Assembly: GCF_002797715.1 (NCBI RefSeq)
Contig: NZ_PGFF01000001.1
Span: forward strand, 1,449,304-1,513,303
DNA from: Diaminobutyricimonas aerilata
GTDB taxonomy: Bacteria > Actinomycetota > Actinomycetes > Actinomycetales > Microbacteriaceae
Reading direction: 5' to 3'
Length of the DNA stretch: 64,000 bases
The first letter of the stretch is position 1, and each line of letters opens with the position of its first letter. The position numbers and the translations under genes are program-made. The notes beneath the pieces were generated by a model. The model was not told where the DNA came from. It made no database searches and worked only from the letters and a program-made list of their open reading frames with translations. Shown here piece after piece: positions 36,712 through 44,970 of the stretch.

Positions 36712-37590
36712 ATGTTCTCGGGGGAGCCCGACGGCTCTCCGCCGTGGGTACGGGAACTCGAAGCCGGGGACGACGCCGGATTCTTCGGGCCGGGCTCAGC
36801 GGTCTGGGCGGTGCACGGCGGCACGGCGACCCTCGTCGCCGGCATCCGGGCCCTGCTCATGCAGACCCTGCATCCGGGGGCCATGGCGGGAGTGCACGAC
36901 TGGTCGCGTTACCGCGAGGACCCTCTCGGCCGGCTCGCCGGCACCGTGCGGTGGGTCATCACGACGACCTTCGCCGACCGCGCCGGCGCGCTCCGCGCCT
37001 CCGCGAGGGTGAGCCGGCTGCACGAGCGGGTGCACGGGGAGTACATCGCGCACGACGGCGCGTCCACCGACTACTCGGCCAACGACGCCGAGCTCGTCGA
37101 GTGGGTGCACTGCGCGTTCACCGAGTCGTTCCTGGTCTGCCACGAGATCTGGGGCGGCCCGATCCCCGGCGGTTCCGACGCGTATGTGCGCGAGTGGGCG
37201 GCCGCGGGCACCGCGATGGGGCTGCCGGAACCGCCCACCGATCGGCGCGGTCTGGAACGACGGCTCGCCCACCTCGGCCCGCGCCTGCGCGGCGACGACC
37301 GGGTGCGCGAAGCCATCGCGTTCATCCGTCGACCGCCGCTGCCTGCCGGCACGATGCTCGGCTACCGCGTGCTGTTCGCGGGCGCGGTGGCGTCGCTTCC
37401 GCCGGCACACCGGCGGCTGCTCGGACTGCGCCGACCGTGGTGGCCGGCCGTCACGGCGACCCGACTCGTGCTGTGGCTCGTCGAGCGCATCCTCGGGCGC
37501 CCCTCGACGAGCGAACTCGCCGCGCGCCGTCGGCTGGCACGTCTCGACCGGGAGCGGGACGCGAGTGGCACAGGGGGAGTGTCGCCGTGA
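36712..37590 (+). CDS. Oxygenase MpaB family protein (DUF2236)
   Basis: 292 residues from the ATG at 36712. The family signature is clear: FFGPGSAVWAVHGGTATLVA, LLMQTLHPGAMAGVHDWSRY, RLHERVHGEYIAHDG with the histidine thought to ligate heme, and WVHCAFTESFLVCHEIWGG. Relatives include fungal MpaB and the rubber-cleaving Lcp proteins. The substrate here is unknown. No strong ribosome site precedes the ATG; it starts 41 bases after the Gly-rich gene and may depend on it for translation. No start codon exists further upstream in the intergenic part. Confidence 0.8.
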   Translation: MFSGEPDGSPPWVRELEAGDDAGFFGPGSAVWAVHGGTATLVAGIRALLMQTLHPGAMAGVHDWSRYREDPLGRLAGTVRWVITTTFADRAGALRASARVSRLHERVHGEYIAHDGASTDYSANDAELVEWVHCAFTESFLVCHEIWGGPIPGGSDAYVREWAAAGTAMGLPEPPTDRRGLERRLAHLGPRLRGDDRVREAIAFIRRPPLPAGTMLGYRVLFAGAVASLPPAHRRLLGLRRPWWPAVTATRLVLWLVERILGRPSTSELAARRRLARLDRERDASGTGGVSP

Positions 37591-37605
37591 GTCCGTTCCG
37601 TGGGT

Positions 37606-37938
37606 TCAGGCGTTCGAGCGCGGCGGATGCCCGTTGTGGTTGCCGGGCTCGTCCATCAGCTGCAGGCCGTGGGAGGAGTGCGCCGACTGCGTGAGCAGTT
37701 CGAGCCACTCGCGGTTGATGTCGGGGAGCCGTCCGCCGAAATACTTGAAGTACAGCGGGATGGCGGCGTCGATCCAGATGGAGCTGCGGCCGTCGCCCAC
37801 GCTGGGGTCGTCGCGCCAGCTCAGGAAGAAGCTCTCGCGGCGGCGCAGCTTGGCGCCGATGACGATCTGCAGATGAGCGAGCGCACGATCGTCGAATTGG
37901 ATCTCGACCTGCGAGTCGCCGTACAGCAGCTTGCCCAC
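37606..37938 (-). CDS. DUF7882-family small protein
   Basis: 110 residues, GTG start with AAGGAGG six bases upstream. MGKLLYGDSQVEIQFDDRAL, LRRRESFFLSWRDD and SIWIDAAIPLYFKYFGGRLP match a small family common in Microbacteriaceae and often sitting near ligase or unrelated genes. It looks like a compact alpha/beta domain with no catalytic motif. Function is unknown. The CATAAT at 37981-37986 is a plausible -10 box, so it has its own promoter. Confidence 0.75.
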   Translation of the reverse strand: MGKLLYGDSQVEIQFDDRALAHLQIVIGAKLRRRESFFLSWRDDPSVGDGRSSIWIDAAIPLYFKYFGGRLPDINREWLELLTQSAHSSHGLQLMDEPGNHNGHPPRSNA

Positions 37939-37980
37939 GCCGCCCTCCTTCCGCCCGCGGGGAGCGCGGGTTCACCTTCG

Positions 37981-37986
37981 ATTATG
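37981..37986 (-). promoter_or_regulatory. -10 box (CATAAT) of the DUF7882 gene
   Basis: CATAAT on the minus strand, about 40 bases before the GTG, leaving a leader with AAGGAGG. Confidence 0.4.
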
Positions 37987-38084
37987 CCGCCCGCCGACAC
38001 GCCGCGGGGACGGCGGCCGGGAGTTCGCCCCATCATCTCGCGGGCGGCCGGATCCGTCGCGATCCTCGGCCAGAATGCGCGCGT

Positions 38085-39730
38085 TCAGGCCCCGAGCGCC
38101 GAGGCGCGTCGCCGCACCTCGTCGGCCCCGAGCACGCGAGCGACCTCCCACAGGTCGGGGCTGCGCGACGCGCCGGTCAGCAGCACGCGCACGACGTTCG
38201 CGACGATCCGGAGCGGGCCCTTGTACCGCTCCGGTTCGGCCTTGAGCTCGGCCGGACCGGGCGCGTACCCGTGCCGCACCGCGAGCTCGCGGATTTGAGC
38301 GAACCAGACGTCGCGGTCCGCGTCGTCGCGGTACGACTCGACGAAGTCGCGCGCCACCGCGACGGCCGTTGCGGGCTCGATCTTGCCGAGCCGCTCGTCG
38401 GCCGGATCGGTGACGGGGGTGAAGAGCGCGGGGAAGAGGAAGCCGTAGGCCGCGCGCGCGTCCGACCAGCGCGCGAGGTCCTTCCGCACGTTCTCGCTGC
38501 CGCTGCGCTCGACGTCGAAGACGCGACGGGCGTACTCGCGGTCGGCCGCGATGACCTCGGCGAGCTCCCGGTCGAATGCGGTCGCCCATCCGGAGACGGC
38601 GTCGAGCACCTCGTCGGCGGTGAGGTCGCCGATCACGTCCTTGGCGATGTTGTCGAGCTTGGCCGTGTCGACGAGCGCTCCGGTGACCCCCGCCTCGTCG
38701 AGACGGATGGGGGCGGCGAGCGCGTCGGCGATGGGCAGCTCCGCGAGACGGCCGTTGACGAGCCCGCGCAGGTAGTAGAGCACGGCATCCCGTGGATAAC
38801 CCGCCTCGATGTAGAAGTCGACCGAGGCCTCGGGGTCTTTACGCTTCGAGAGTTTGCGCTTGCTCGAGCCCTCCTGCTTCAGCAGCGGGGCGATGTGCGC
38901 GTAGGGGATGCGGTCGAAGCCGAGGGCGTCGAACAACTGGTGGTGCACCGGCACCGACGACATCCACTCCTCGCCGCGGATCACCGGGCTCACCCGCATC
39001 AGGTGGTCGTCGACGACGTGCGCGAGGTGGTAGGTCGGCAGCCAGGGGCTCGAATCGGAGCGCTTGAGCAGCACGAAGTTGTTGCGGTTGTCGTCCTGGT
39101 CGATGCGGCCGCGGATGAGGTCGGTGAACGATGAACGGGCGCCGGTGAACTCGGGCGCGCGGAAACGCACGACGAACGGGGCGCCGGCGGCGAGCTGTTG
39201 TTCGACCTCGGCCTGGCTCGCGTCGCGCCACGGCGCCCAGCGGCCGTAGTAGCCGGGCTGGGCCTTGAGCGCGCGCTGCTCCTCGGTGATCGCCGCGAGC
39301 TGCTCCGTCGTCGCGAAGCAGAGGAACGCCTTGCCCTCGCGCAGCAGCTGCCGCACGTAGCTGTGGTAGATCCGCTCCCGCGAGGACTGCAGGTACGGAC
39401 CGTACGCTCCGTCGGGATCGCTCTCGTCGGGGTGCACACCGAAGTACTCGAACGCGCGCGCGAACTGCACGGCGGAGTCGGCGACCTCACGGGCCTTGTC
39501 GGTGTCCTCCACCCGCACGAAGAAGCGTCCGCCGGATCGCAGCGCCACATCCTGCGCGATCATCGCCGTGTAGATGCCGCCGATGTGCACGAAGCCGGTC
39601 GGACTGGGGGCGAAGCGGGTCACGGCGGCACCCTCGGGCAGTTCCCGCGGCGGGTACAGGGACTCCCAGTGCTCCACCTCGGGCAGGTCGTCGGGGAACA
39701 GCGAGTCGACGACCTGGCGGTCGAGCGTGG

Positions 39731-39734
<4 letters not shown>
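38085..39734 (-). CDS. gltX: Glutamate-tRNA ligase of the clostridial-like subgroup
   Basis: 549 residues, GTG start overlapping the terC stop by 4 bp (GTGA). Class I synthetase motifs: FAPSPTGFVHIG (HIGH region, 41-52) and KLSKR (294-298). The surrounding blocks, VEDTDKAREV, YYGRWAPWRD, HVVDDHLMRVSPVIRGEEW and DPEASVDFYIEAGYPRDAVL, and the leader region before residue 40 (LFPDDLPEV, YPPRELPEGA), resemble clostridial GltX much more than the usual actinobacterial enzyme. It may be a second, horizontally acquired copy. It should charge tRNA-Glu (and tRNA-Gln where the transamidation route operates). Confidence 0.88.
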
Positions 39735-40534
<800 letters not shown>

Positions 40535-40541
40535 GCCCGAG

Positions 40542-40547
40542 ATCCTA
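40542..40547 (-). promoter_or_regulatory. -10 box of leaderless promoter (TAGGAT) for terC-gltX
   Basis: TAGGAT on the minus strand, seven bases before the terC ATG. Confidence 0.5.
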
Positions 40548-40559
40548 CGGGCGCGCGGC

Positions 40560-41483
40560 CTACCCGAGTTGCGCGAGCACCTCGGCGCCGAGCAGTTCGA
40601 GGTGCTCGAGGTCGGTCATGTCCATGGTCTGCAGGTAGACCCGGTCGGCACCGAGCTCGCGCAGACGGCCGAGCTTGTCGACCGCCTCGGCGGGACTCCC
40701 GGCGACGTTGACCACGGCGAAACCCTCCGGGTCCTCGCCGATCGCCCGTGCGCGGCGCTCGTACTCGTCGCGAGTCGCACCGACCACGGTGGGCAGCGCG
40801 ACGGAGTAGCGCAGGTCCGCGGGATCGCGGTCGTGGTCTTCGCACGCCCGGCGCACGACGGCGAACTTCTCGGCGATGGTCGACTCGTCGGTGAAGCCGA
40901 TGTTGTACTCGGTCGCGAACTGCGCGGCCAGGGCGGGCGTGCGCTTGGGGCCGCCGCCGCCGACGACGACCGGGATGCGCGACTGCACGGGCTTCGGCAG
41001 GGCGGGGGCGTCGGTGAGCGAGTAGTGCGCGCCGTCGAACGAGAACGTCGCGCCCTCGGGGGTCGACCACAGGCCGGTGACGATCGCGAGCTGCTCCTCG
41101 AGCAGGTCGAAGCGCTTCTCGGGGAACGGGATGCCGTACGCGGCGTGCTCCCGTGCGTACCAGCCGGTGCCGAGACCCAGCTCGGCCCGTCCACCGGACA
41201 TCTGGTCGACCTGCGCGACCTGGATCGCGAGGATGCCGGGCACCCGGTAGGTCGCCGACGACACGAGGGTGCCGAGGCGGATGCGCGAGGTCTCGCGGGC
41301 GAGGCCGGCGAGCGTGGTCCAGGCGTCGGTCGGGCCGGGCAGCCCGTCGTGGTCGCCCATCACGAGGTAGTGGTCGCTGCGGAACCAGCCGGTGAACCCG
41401 AGCCGCTCGGTCGCCTGGGCGTGGGCCAGGATCGTCTCGTAGGAGGCGCCCTGCTGGGGTTCGGTGAAGATGCAGATTTCCAC
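40560..41483 (-). CDS. F420-dependent LLM-class oxidoreductase
   Basis: 307 residues from the GTG at 41483: MEICIFTEPQQGASYETILA. A GTG two codons earlier (41489) touches the -10 box TAGGAT and so should lie outside the transcript. LGFTGWFRSDHYLVMGDHDG, LGTLVSSATYRVPGILA, ELGLGTGWYAREH and RIPVVVGGGGPKRTPALAA are typical of luciferase-like monooxygenase-fold F420 enzymes. The substrate is unknown. It shares a promoter region, divergently, with the thiamine-precursor transporter; whether it has any link to thiamine is open. Confidence 0.88.
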   Translation of the reverse strand: MEICIFTEPQQGASYETILAHAQATERLGFTGWFRSDHYLVMGDHDGLPGPTDAWTTLAGLARETSRIRLGTLVSSATYRVPGILAIQVAQVDQMSGGRAELGLGTGWYAREHAAYGIPFPEKRFDLLEEQLAIVTGLWSTPEGATFSFDGAHYSLTDAPALPKPVQSRIPVVVGGGGPKRTPALAAQFATEYNIGFTDESTIAEKFAVVRRACEDHDRDPADLRYSVALPTVVGATRDEYERRARAIGEDPEGFAVVNVAGSPAEAVDKLGRLRELGADRVYLQTMDMTDLEHLELLGAEVLAQLG

Positions 41484-41489
41484 CGGCAC

Positions 41490-41499
41490 ATCCTATGCT
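41490..41499. promoter_or_regulatory. Two overlapping divergent -10 boxes
   Basis: TAGGAT on the minus strand (41490-41495; six bases before the LLM gene GTG) and TATGCT on the plus strand (41494-41499; its start point would be about where the riboswitch begins). The two hexamers share two bases, so only one polymerase can open the site at a time. Confidence 0.5.
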
Positions 41500-41505
41500 T
41501 GGCCC

Positions 41506-41598
41506 GTACACGGGAGTCCGGTGAGCCGGGCTGAGAGGAAGCTGCTCCAAGCTTCGACCGTCGAACCTGATCTGGATCATGCCAGCGCAGGGAGGCAT
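41506..41598 (+). promoter_or_regulatory. Thiamine pyrophosphate (TPP) riboswitch
   Basis: The conserved THI-element parts are present in order: a GGGCTGAGAGG block (41527-41538), GAACCTGATCTGGATCATGC (41563-41582) and CAGCGCAGGGA, with the paired helices between. TPP binding should shut off the transporter genes downstream. The promoter TATGCT sits just upstream. Confidence 0.95.
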
Positions 41599-41608
41599 TC
41601 TCGAGACC

Positions 41609-41636
41609 CGTGCCGTTCCTCCACGTGAAAGGCACG
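41609..41636 (+). promoter_or_regulatory. Expression-platform hairpin masking the ribosome site
   Basis: CGTGCC (41609-41614) pairs perfectly with GGCACG (41631-41636). The 3' side includes part of AAAGG (41628-41632), the only ribosome site of the following gene, seven bases from its ATG. This suggests translational control. Confidence 0.5.
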
Positions 41637-41638
41637 TC

Positions 41639-42247
41639 ATGACCACCGCAGTCCCCACCGCATCCGGTACCCGATCGCGCTACTCCTGGCGTGTCGTCGA
41701 CATCGTCGTCGCGAGCGTGATCGGCGTCGCGAGCGGAGTCGTTTTCTGGGCGTGGGGCATCTTCTGGAACGTCGGGAGCATCCCGCTGGCGTTCCTGCCC
41801 GGACTGTCGGCCCTCCTCGCCGGGGGATGGCTGTTCGCCGGGGTGCTCGGCGGACTCGTCATCCGCAAGCCCGGCGCCGCCCTCTACACCGAGGTGATCG
41901 CCGCCCTCGTCTCCATGGTGATCGGCACCCAGTGGGCGTGGCTGACGCTCCTCTCCGGCGTCGTGCAGGGGATCGCTATCGAGATCGTGTTCGCGATCCT
42001 CGCCTACCGCGCATGGCGGATGTGGACGGCGGTGCTCGCCGGGATGGGCGGCGCCGTCGGCCTCGTCATCACCGACCTGACCGTGTGGTACCCCGCGACG
42101 GACGCGGTCTTCAAGACGGTGTACGCGCTCTCGGCGCTCGTCTCGGGCGCGCTGCTCGCCGGTCTGCTGAGCTGGTTCGCGATGCGTGGACTCGCCCGCA
42201 GCGGAGCGCTCGCGCGCTTCGCCGCCGGGCGCGAGGTCTCGGCCTAG
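41639..42247 (+). CDS. ykoE: ECF transporter S component for thiamine precursor (YkoE type)
   Basis: 202 residues. About six membrane helices, starting WRVVDIVVASVIGVASGVVF and WAWGIFWNVGSIPLAFLPGL, with GGLVIRKPGAALYTEVIAAL in the YkoE signature region. YkoE proteins bind the pyrimidine precursor HMP, or related thiamine compounds, at the membrane. Control by a TPP riboswitch and linkage to a double ATPase and T component support this. The ATG at 41639 is used because AAAGG lies just before it; the upstream in-frame ATG is inside the riboswitch. Confidence 0.93.
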   Translation: MTTAVPTASGTRSRYSWRVVDIVVASVIGVASGVVFWAWGIFWNVGSIPLAFLPGLSALLAGGWLFAGVLGGLVIRKPGAALYTEVIAALVSMVIGTQWAWLTLLSGVVQGIAIEIVFAILAYRAWRMWTAVLAGMGGAVGLVITDLTVWYPATDAVFKTVYALSALVSGALLAGLLSWFAMRGLARSGALARFAAGREVSA

Positions 42248-43684
42248 GTGATCGCCCCGGTCGGGGCGGAGGCGCGCGGCTGGGGCTGGACGTACGCCGG
42301 GCGCCGCGCCCCCGTCGCGACGGGGCTCGATCTGCGCATCGAGCCGGGGGAGCGTGTGCTGTTGCTCGGTGCATCCGGGTCCGGCAAGTCGACGCTCCTG
42401 CACGCCCTCGCGGGCGTGCTCGGCGACGACGAGGGTGACCAGCACGGCGCGCTGTTCGTCGGGGGCGGGCCGCCGGCCGCGGCGCGCGGGAGCGTCGGGC
42501 TCGTGCTGCAGGACCCCGACTCCCAGATCGTGCTGTCCCGAGTGGGCGATGACGTCGCCTTCGGGTGCGAGAACCTCGCCGTGCCGCGCGAGGAGATCTG
42601 GCGCCGGGTCGAGCAGAGCCTGCGCGACGTGGGGCTCACCGTGCCGCTCGATCGTGCGACGTCCGCCCTGTCGGGCGGTCAGAAGCAGCGGCTCGCGATC
42701 GCCGGGGCCCTCGCGATGCACGCCGGCCTGCTCCTGCTCGACGAACCGACCGCGAACCTCGATCCGGCGGGGGTGCTCGAGGTGCGCGACGCCGTCGCGC
42801 GCGCCGTGGGCGCCACGGGCGCGACGCTCGTGGTGGTCGAGCACCGCGTCGCGGTATGGCGCGACCTCGTCGAGCGGGTGGTCGTGATCGACGGCGGGGC
42901 GGTGGTCGCCGACGGCGCCCCCGATGCGGTGCTCGACCGCGAGGGCGACCGGCTCGCGCGACTGGGGGTCTGGGTGCCCGGTCGGAAGCCGGCCCCGCCG
43001 ACCCGCGCGCGGGACCCGCGCTCCTCCGGCATCGAACTGCTCACGACCGAGGGACTCGTCGTCGGTCGCGACCGGATGCCCGTCGCGTCGGTCGACGTGC
43101 CGGCACTGCGACCCGGGCGGATGCTCGGACTCAGCGGAGCGAACGGGTCGGGAAAGTCGACCCTCGCCCTGACCCTCGGTGGACTGCTCGCCCCGGTGGC
43201 CGGCGAGGCGATCGCCGGGCCGCTCCTCGCCGACGGCGCCGGGCCGCTCCCGCACCGCTGGCGGTCCCGGCAGCTGCTCACCCGCATCGGATCGGTGTTC
43301 CAGCATCCCGAGCACCAGTTCCTGACCGGATCGGTGCGCGCCGAACTCGAGGTCGGGCCGCGAGCTCTGCGCATGCAATCCGGTGAGATCGCCCGCCGCG
43401 TCGAGCCGCTGCTCGAGCGGTTGCGGCTCTCGGCGCTCGCCGGGGCGAACCCCTTCACCCTCTCGGGAGGCGAGAAGCGCCGGCTGTCGGTCGCCACGGC
43501 GCTCGCGACGGCGCCGCGGGTGCTCGTGCTCGACGAACCCACCTTCGGGCAGGACCTGCGCACCTGGACCGAGCTCGTGGCCCTCCTCGCCGAGCTGCTC
43601 GACGAGGGCCGTGCCGTCGTCTCCGCCACGCACGACGCCGAGTTCCTGGATGCTCTCGCCGACGATCGGCTGGTGCTCGCGTGA
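42248..43684 (+). CDS. ykoD: ECF transporter ATPase with two fused ABC domains (YkoD type)
   Basis: 478 residues, GTG start directly after the ykoE stop. First ABC domain: Walker A GASGSGKST (about 42-50), signature LSGGQKQR, Walker B LLLLDEPTANLDP. Second domain: Walker A GANGSGKST (about 299-307), signature LSGGEKRR, Walker B VLVLDEPTFGQD. Both halves look active. In YkoEDC systems this single chain replaces the EcfA-EcfA' pair and drives uptake of the vitamin precursor. Confidence 0.94.
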   Translation: MIAPVGAEARGWGWTYAGRRAPVATGLDLRIEPGERVLLLGASGSGKSTLLHALAGVLGDDEGDQHGALFVGGGPPAAARGSVGLVLQDPDSQIVLSRVGDDVAFGCENLAVPREEIWRRVEQSLRDVGLTVPLDRATSALSGGQKQRLAIAGALAMHAGLLLLDEPTANLDPAGVLEVRDAVARAVGATGATLVVVEHRVAVWRDLVERVVVIDGGAVVADGAPDAVLDREGDRLARLGVWVPGRKPAPPTRARDPRSSGIELLTTEGLVVGRDRMPVASVDVPALRPGRMLGLSGANGSGKSTLALTLGGLLAPVAGEAIAGPLLADGAGPLPHRWRSRQLLTRIGSVFQHPEHQFLTGSVRAELEVGPRALRMQSGEIARRVEPLLERLRLSALAGANPFTLSGGEKRRLSVATALATAPRVLVLDEPTFGQDLRTWTELVALLAELLDEGRAVVSATHDAEFLDALADDRLVLA

Positions 43685-44436
43685 ACGCGCTCGCGCGGGT
43701 CAATCCCGTCACGGCCTTCGCCGCCGCCCTCGTGCTCTCCGTCAGCCTGCTCGTCTCCCTCGACATCGTCACCGCGTCGGTCGCCCTCGCGGCGGAGCTG
43801 CTGCTCATCCCGTTTGCCGGGGTGCCCTGGCGCACCTTCTGGGTCCGCACGGCGCCGGTGTGGATCGCGGCACCGCTCGCCGGGGTCACGACCGCGCTGT
43901 ACGGCGAGGACTCAGGCCGGGTGCGGCTCGAGCTCGGGTTCGTCACGGTCACCGACGGGTCGCTCGAGCTCGCGGCGGTCATCGCGCTCCGCGTCCTCGC
44001 GGCGGGCATCCCCGCCATCGTGCTGTTCATCACGGTCGACCTCACCCGCTTCGCCGACGGGCTCGCGCAACTGCTGCACCTGCCCGCCCGCTTCGTGCTC
44101 GGCGCCCTCGCCGGGCTGCGGCTCGTCGGACTCTTCGTCGAGGACTGGCGCGCGCTCGAACTCGCGCGCCGCGCGCGAGGGGTGGCCGACCGCGGGCGGG
44201 TGCGCCGGTTCGCGGGTCAGGCGTTCGCCCTGCTCGTGCTGAGCGTGCGGCGCGGCACCAAACTCGCCACGGCGATGGAGGCGAAGGGTTTCCGCACCGA
44301 TGCGCCCCGCACCTGGGCGCGGCCCTCGTCGGTGGGCCGGGCCGACGCGGTGCTGATGCTGCTTGCGATCGTGATCGTCGTCGCCGCGATCGTCACGTCG
44401 GTCTCCGTGGGGGCGTGGAGGTCGATCCTTGGCTGA
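43681..44436 (+). CDS. ykoC: ECF transporter transmembrane T component (YkoC type)
   Basis: 251 residues, GTG start in a 4-bp overlap with the ATPase gene. About five membrane helices and the T-component coupling helices with Ala-Arg-Gly motifs, ARRARGVADRGRVRRF and AMEAKGFRTDAPRT, which dock onto the two ATPase domains. Its last 8 bases overlap the kinase-like gene that follows. Confidence 0.92.
   Translation: MNALARVNPVTAFAAALVLSVSLLVSLDIVTASVALAAELLLIPFAGVPWRTFWVRTAPVWIAAPLAGVTTALYGEDSGRVRLELGFVTVTDGSLELAAVIALRVLAAGIPAIVLFITVDLTRFADGLAQLLHLPARFVLGALAGLRLVGLFVEDWRALELARRARGVADRGRVRRFAGQAFALLVLSVRRGTKLATAMEAKGFRTDAPRTWARPSSVGRADAVLMLLAIVIVVAAIVTSVSVGAWRSILG
44417..44421 (+). promoter_or_regulatory. 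Ribosome binding site for a TTG start
   Basis: GGAGG inside the end of the T-component gene, seven bases before the TTG at 44429. It supports this rare start codon. Confidence 0.6.
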
Positions 44437-44965
44437 GCGCGGCCCGGTGCTCCTCATCGACGGGCGGTCGGGGGCGGGCAAATCGGATCTCGCGCGCCTC
44501 GTCACCGGTCGGGTGCCCGGCGCGCAGCTCGTGCGCCTCGACGACGTCTATCCCGGATGGGACGGGCTCGCCGCGGGCAGCGCGCACGTCGTCGCGCACG
44601 TGCTCGATCCGGTCGCGCCGGGGTGGCGCGCGTGGGACTGGGCCGCCGAACGGGAGGGGCCGTGGGGCCCGCTCGACCCGGCACGCCCGCTGATCGTCGA
44701 GGGCTGCGGCGCCGCGAGCGCGGCGGCCCGGCAACGCGCTCACCTGACCGTGTGGGTCGAGCTCGATGCCGGCACACGCCGGCGTCGCGCCCTCGAGCGC
44801 GACGGTGACGCCTACGCCCCGCACTGGGAACGATGGGCCCGGCAGGAGGACGCCTTCCTCGCCGCCGAGCATCCCCGGGAGGGCGCCGACCTCGTCGTCG
44901 ACGGCGTCGACGTCGCCGCATCGGTGGACCTCGTGGTCGACCGGTGGCTGGCGCCGGACGGGTGA
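44429..44965 (+). CDS. P-loop kinase-like ATP-binding protein in the TPP-controlled operon
   Basis: 178 residues, TTG start supported by GGAGG seven bases upstream and an 8-bp overlap with the T component. [18 protein letters not shown] is the Walker A region and LVRLDDVYPGWDGLAAG a substrate-side motif; PLIVEGCGAAS and ELDAGTRRRRALERDG (lid-like Arg cluster) follow. It resembles uridine-kinase/shikimate-kinase-type small kinases widespread in actinobacteria and usually unassigned. Its place under a TPP riboswitch behind a thiamine-precursor transporter suggests a kinase for the imported compound; this is inference. Confidence 0.8.
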   Translation: MAERGPVLLIDGRSGAGKSDLARLVTGRVPGAQLVRLDDVYPGWDGLAAGSAHVVAHVLDPVAPGWRAWDWAAEREGPWGPLDPARPLIVEGCGAASAAARQRAHLTVWVELDAGTRRRRALERDGDAYAPHWERWARQEDAFLAAEHPREGADLVVDGVDVAASVDLVVDRWLAPDG

Positions 44966-44970
44966 GGCGG

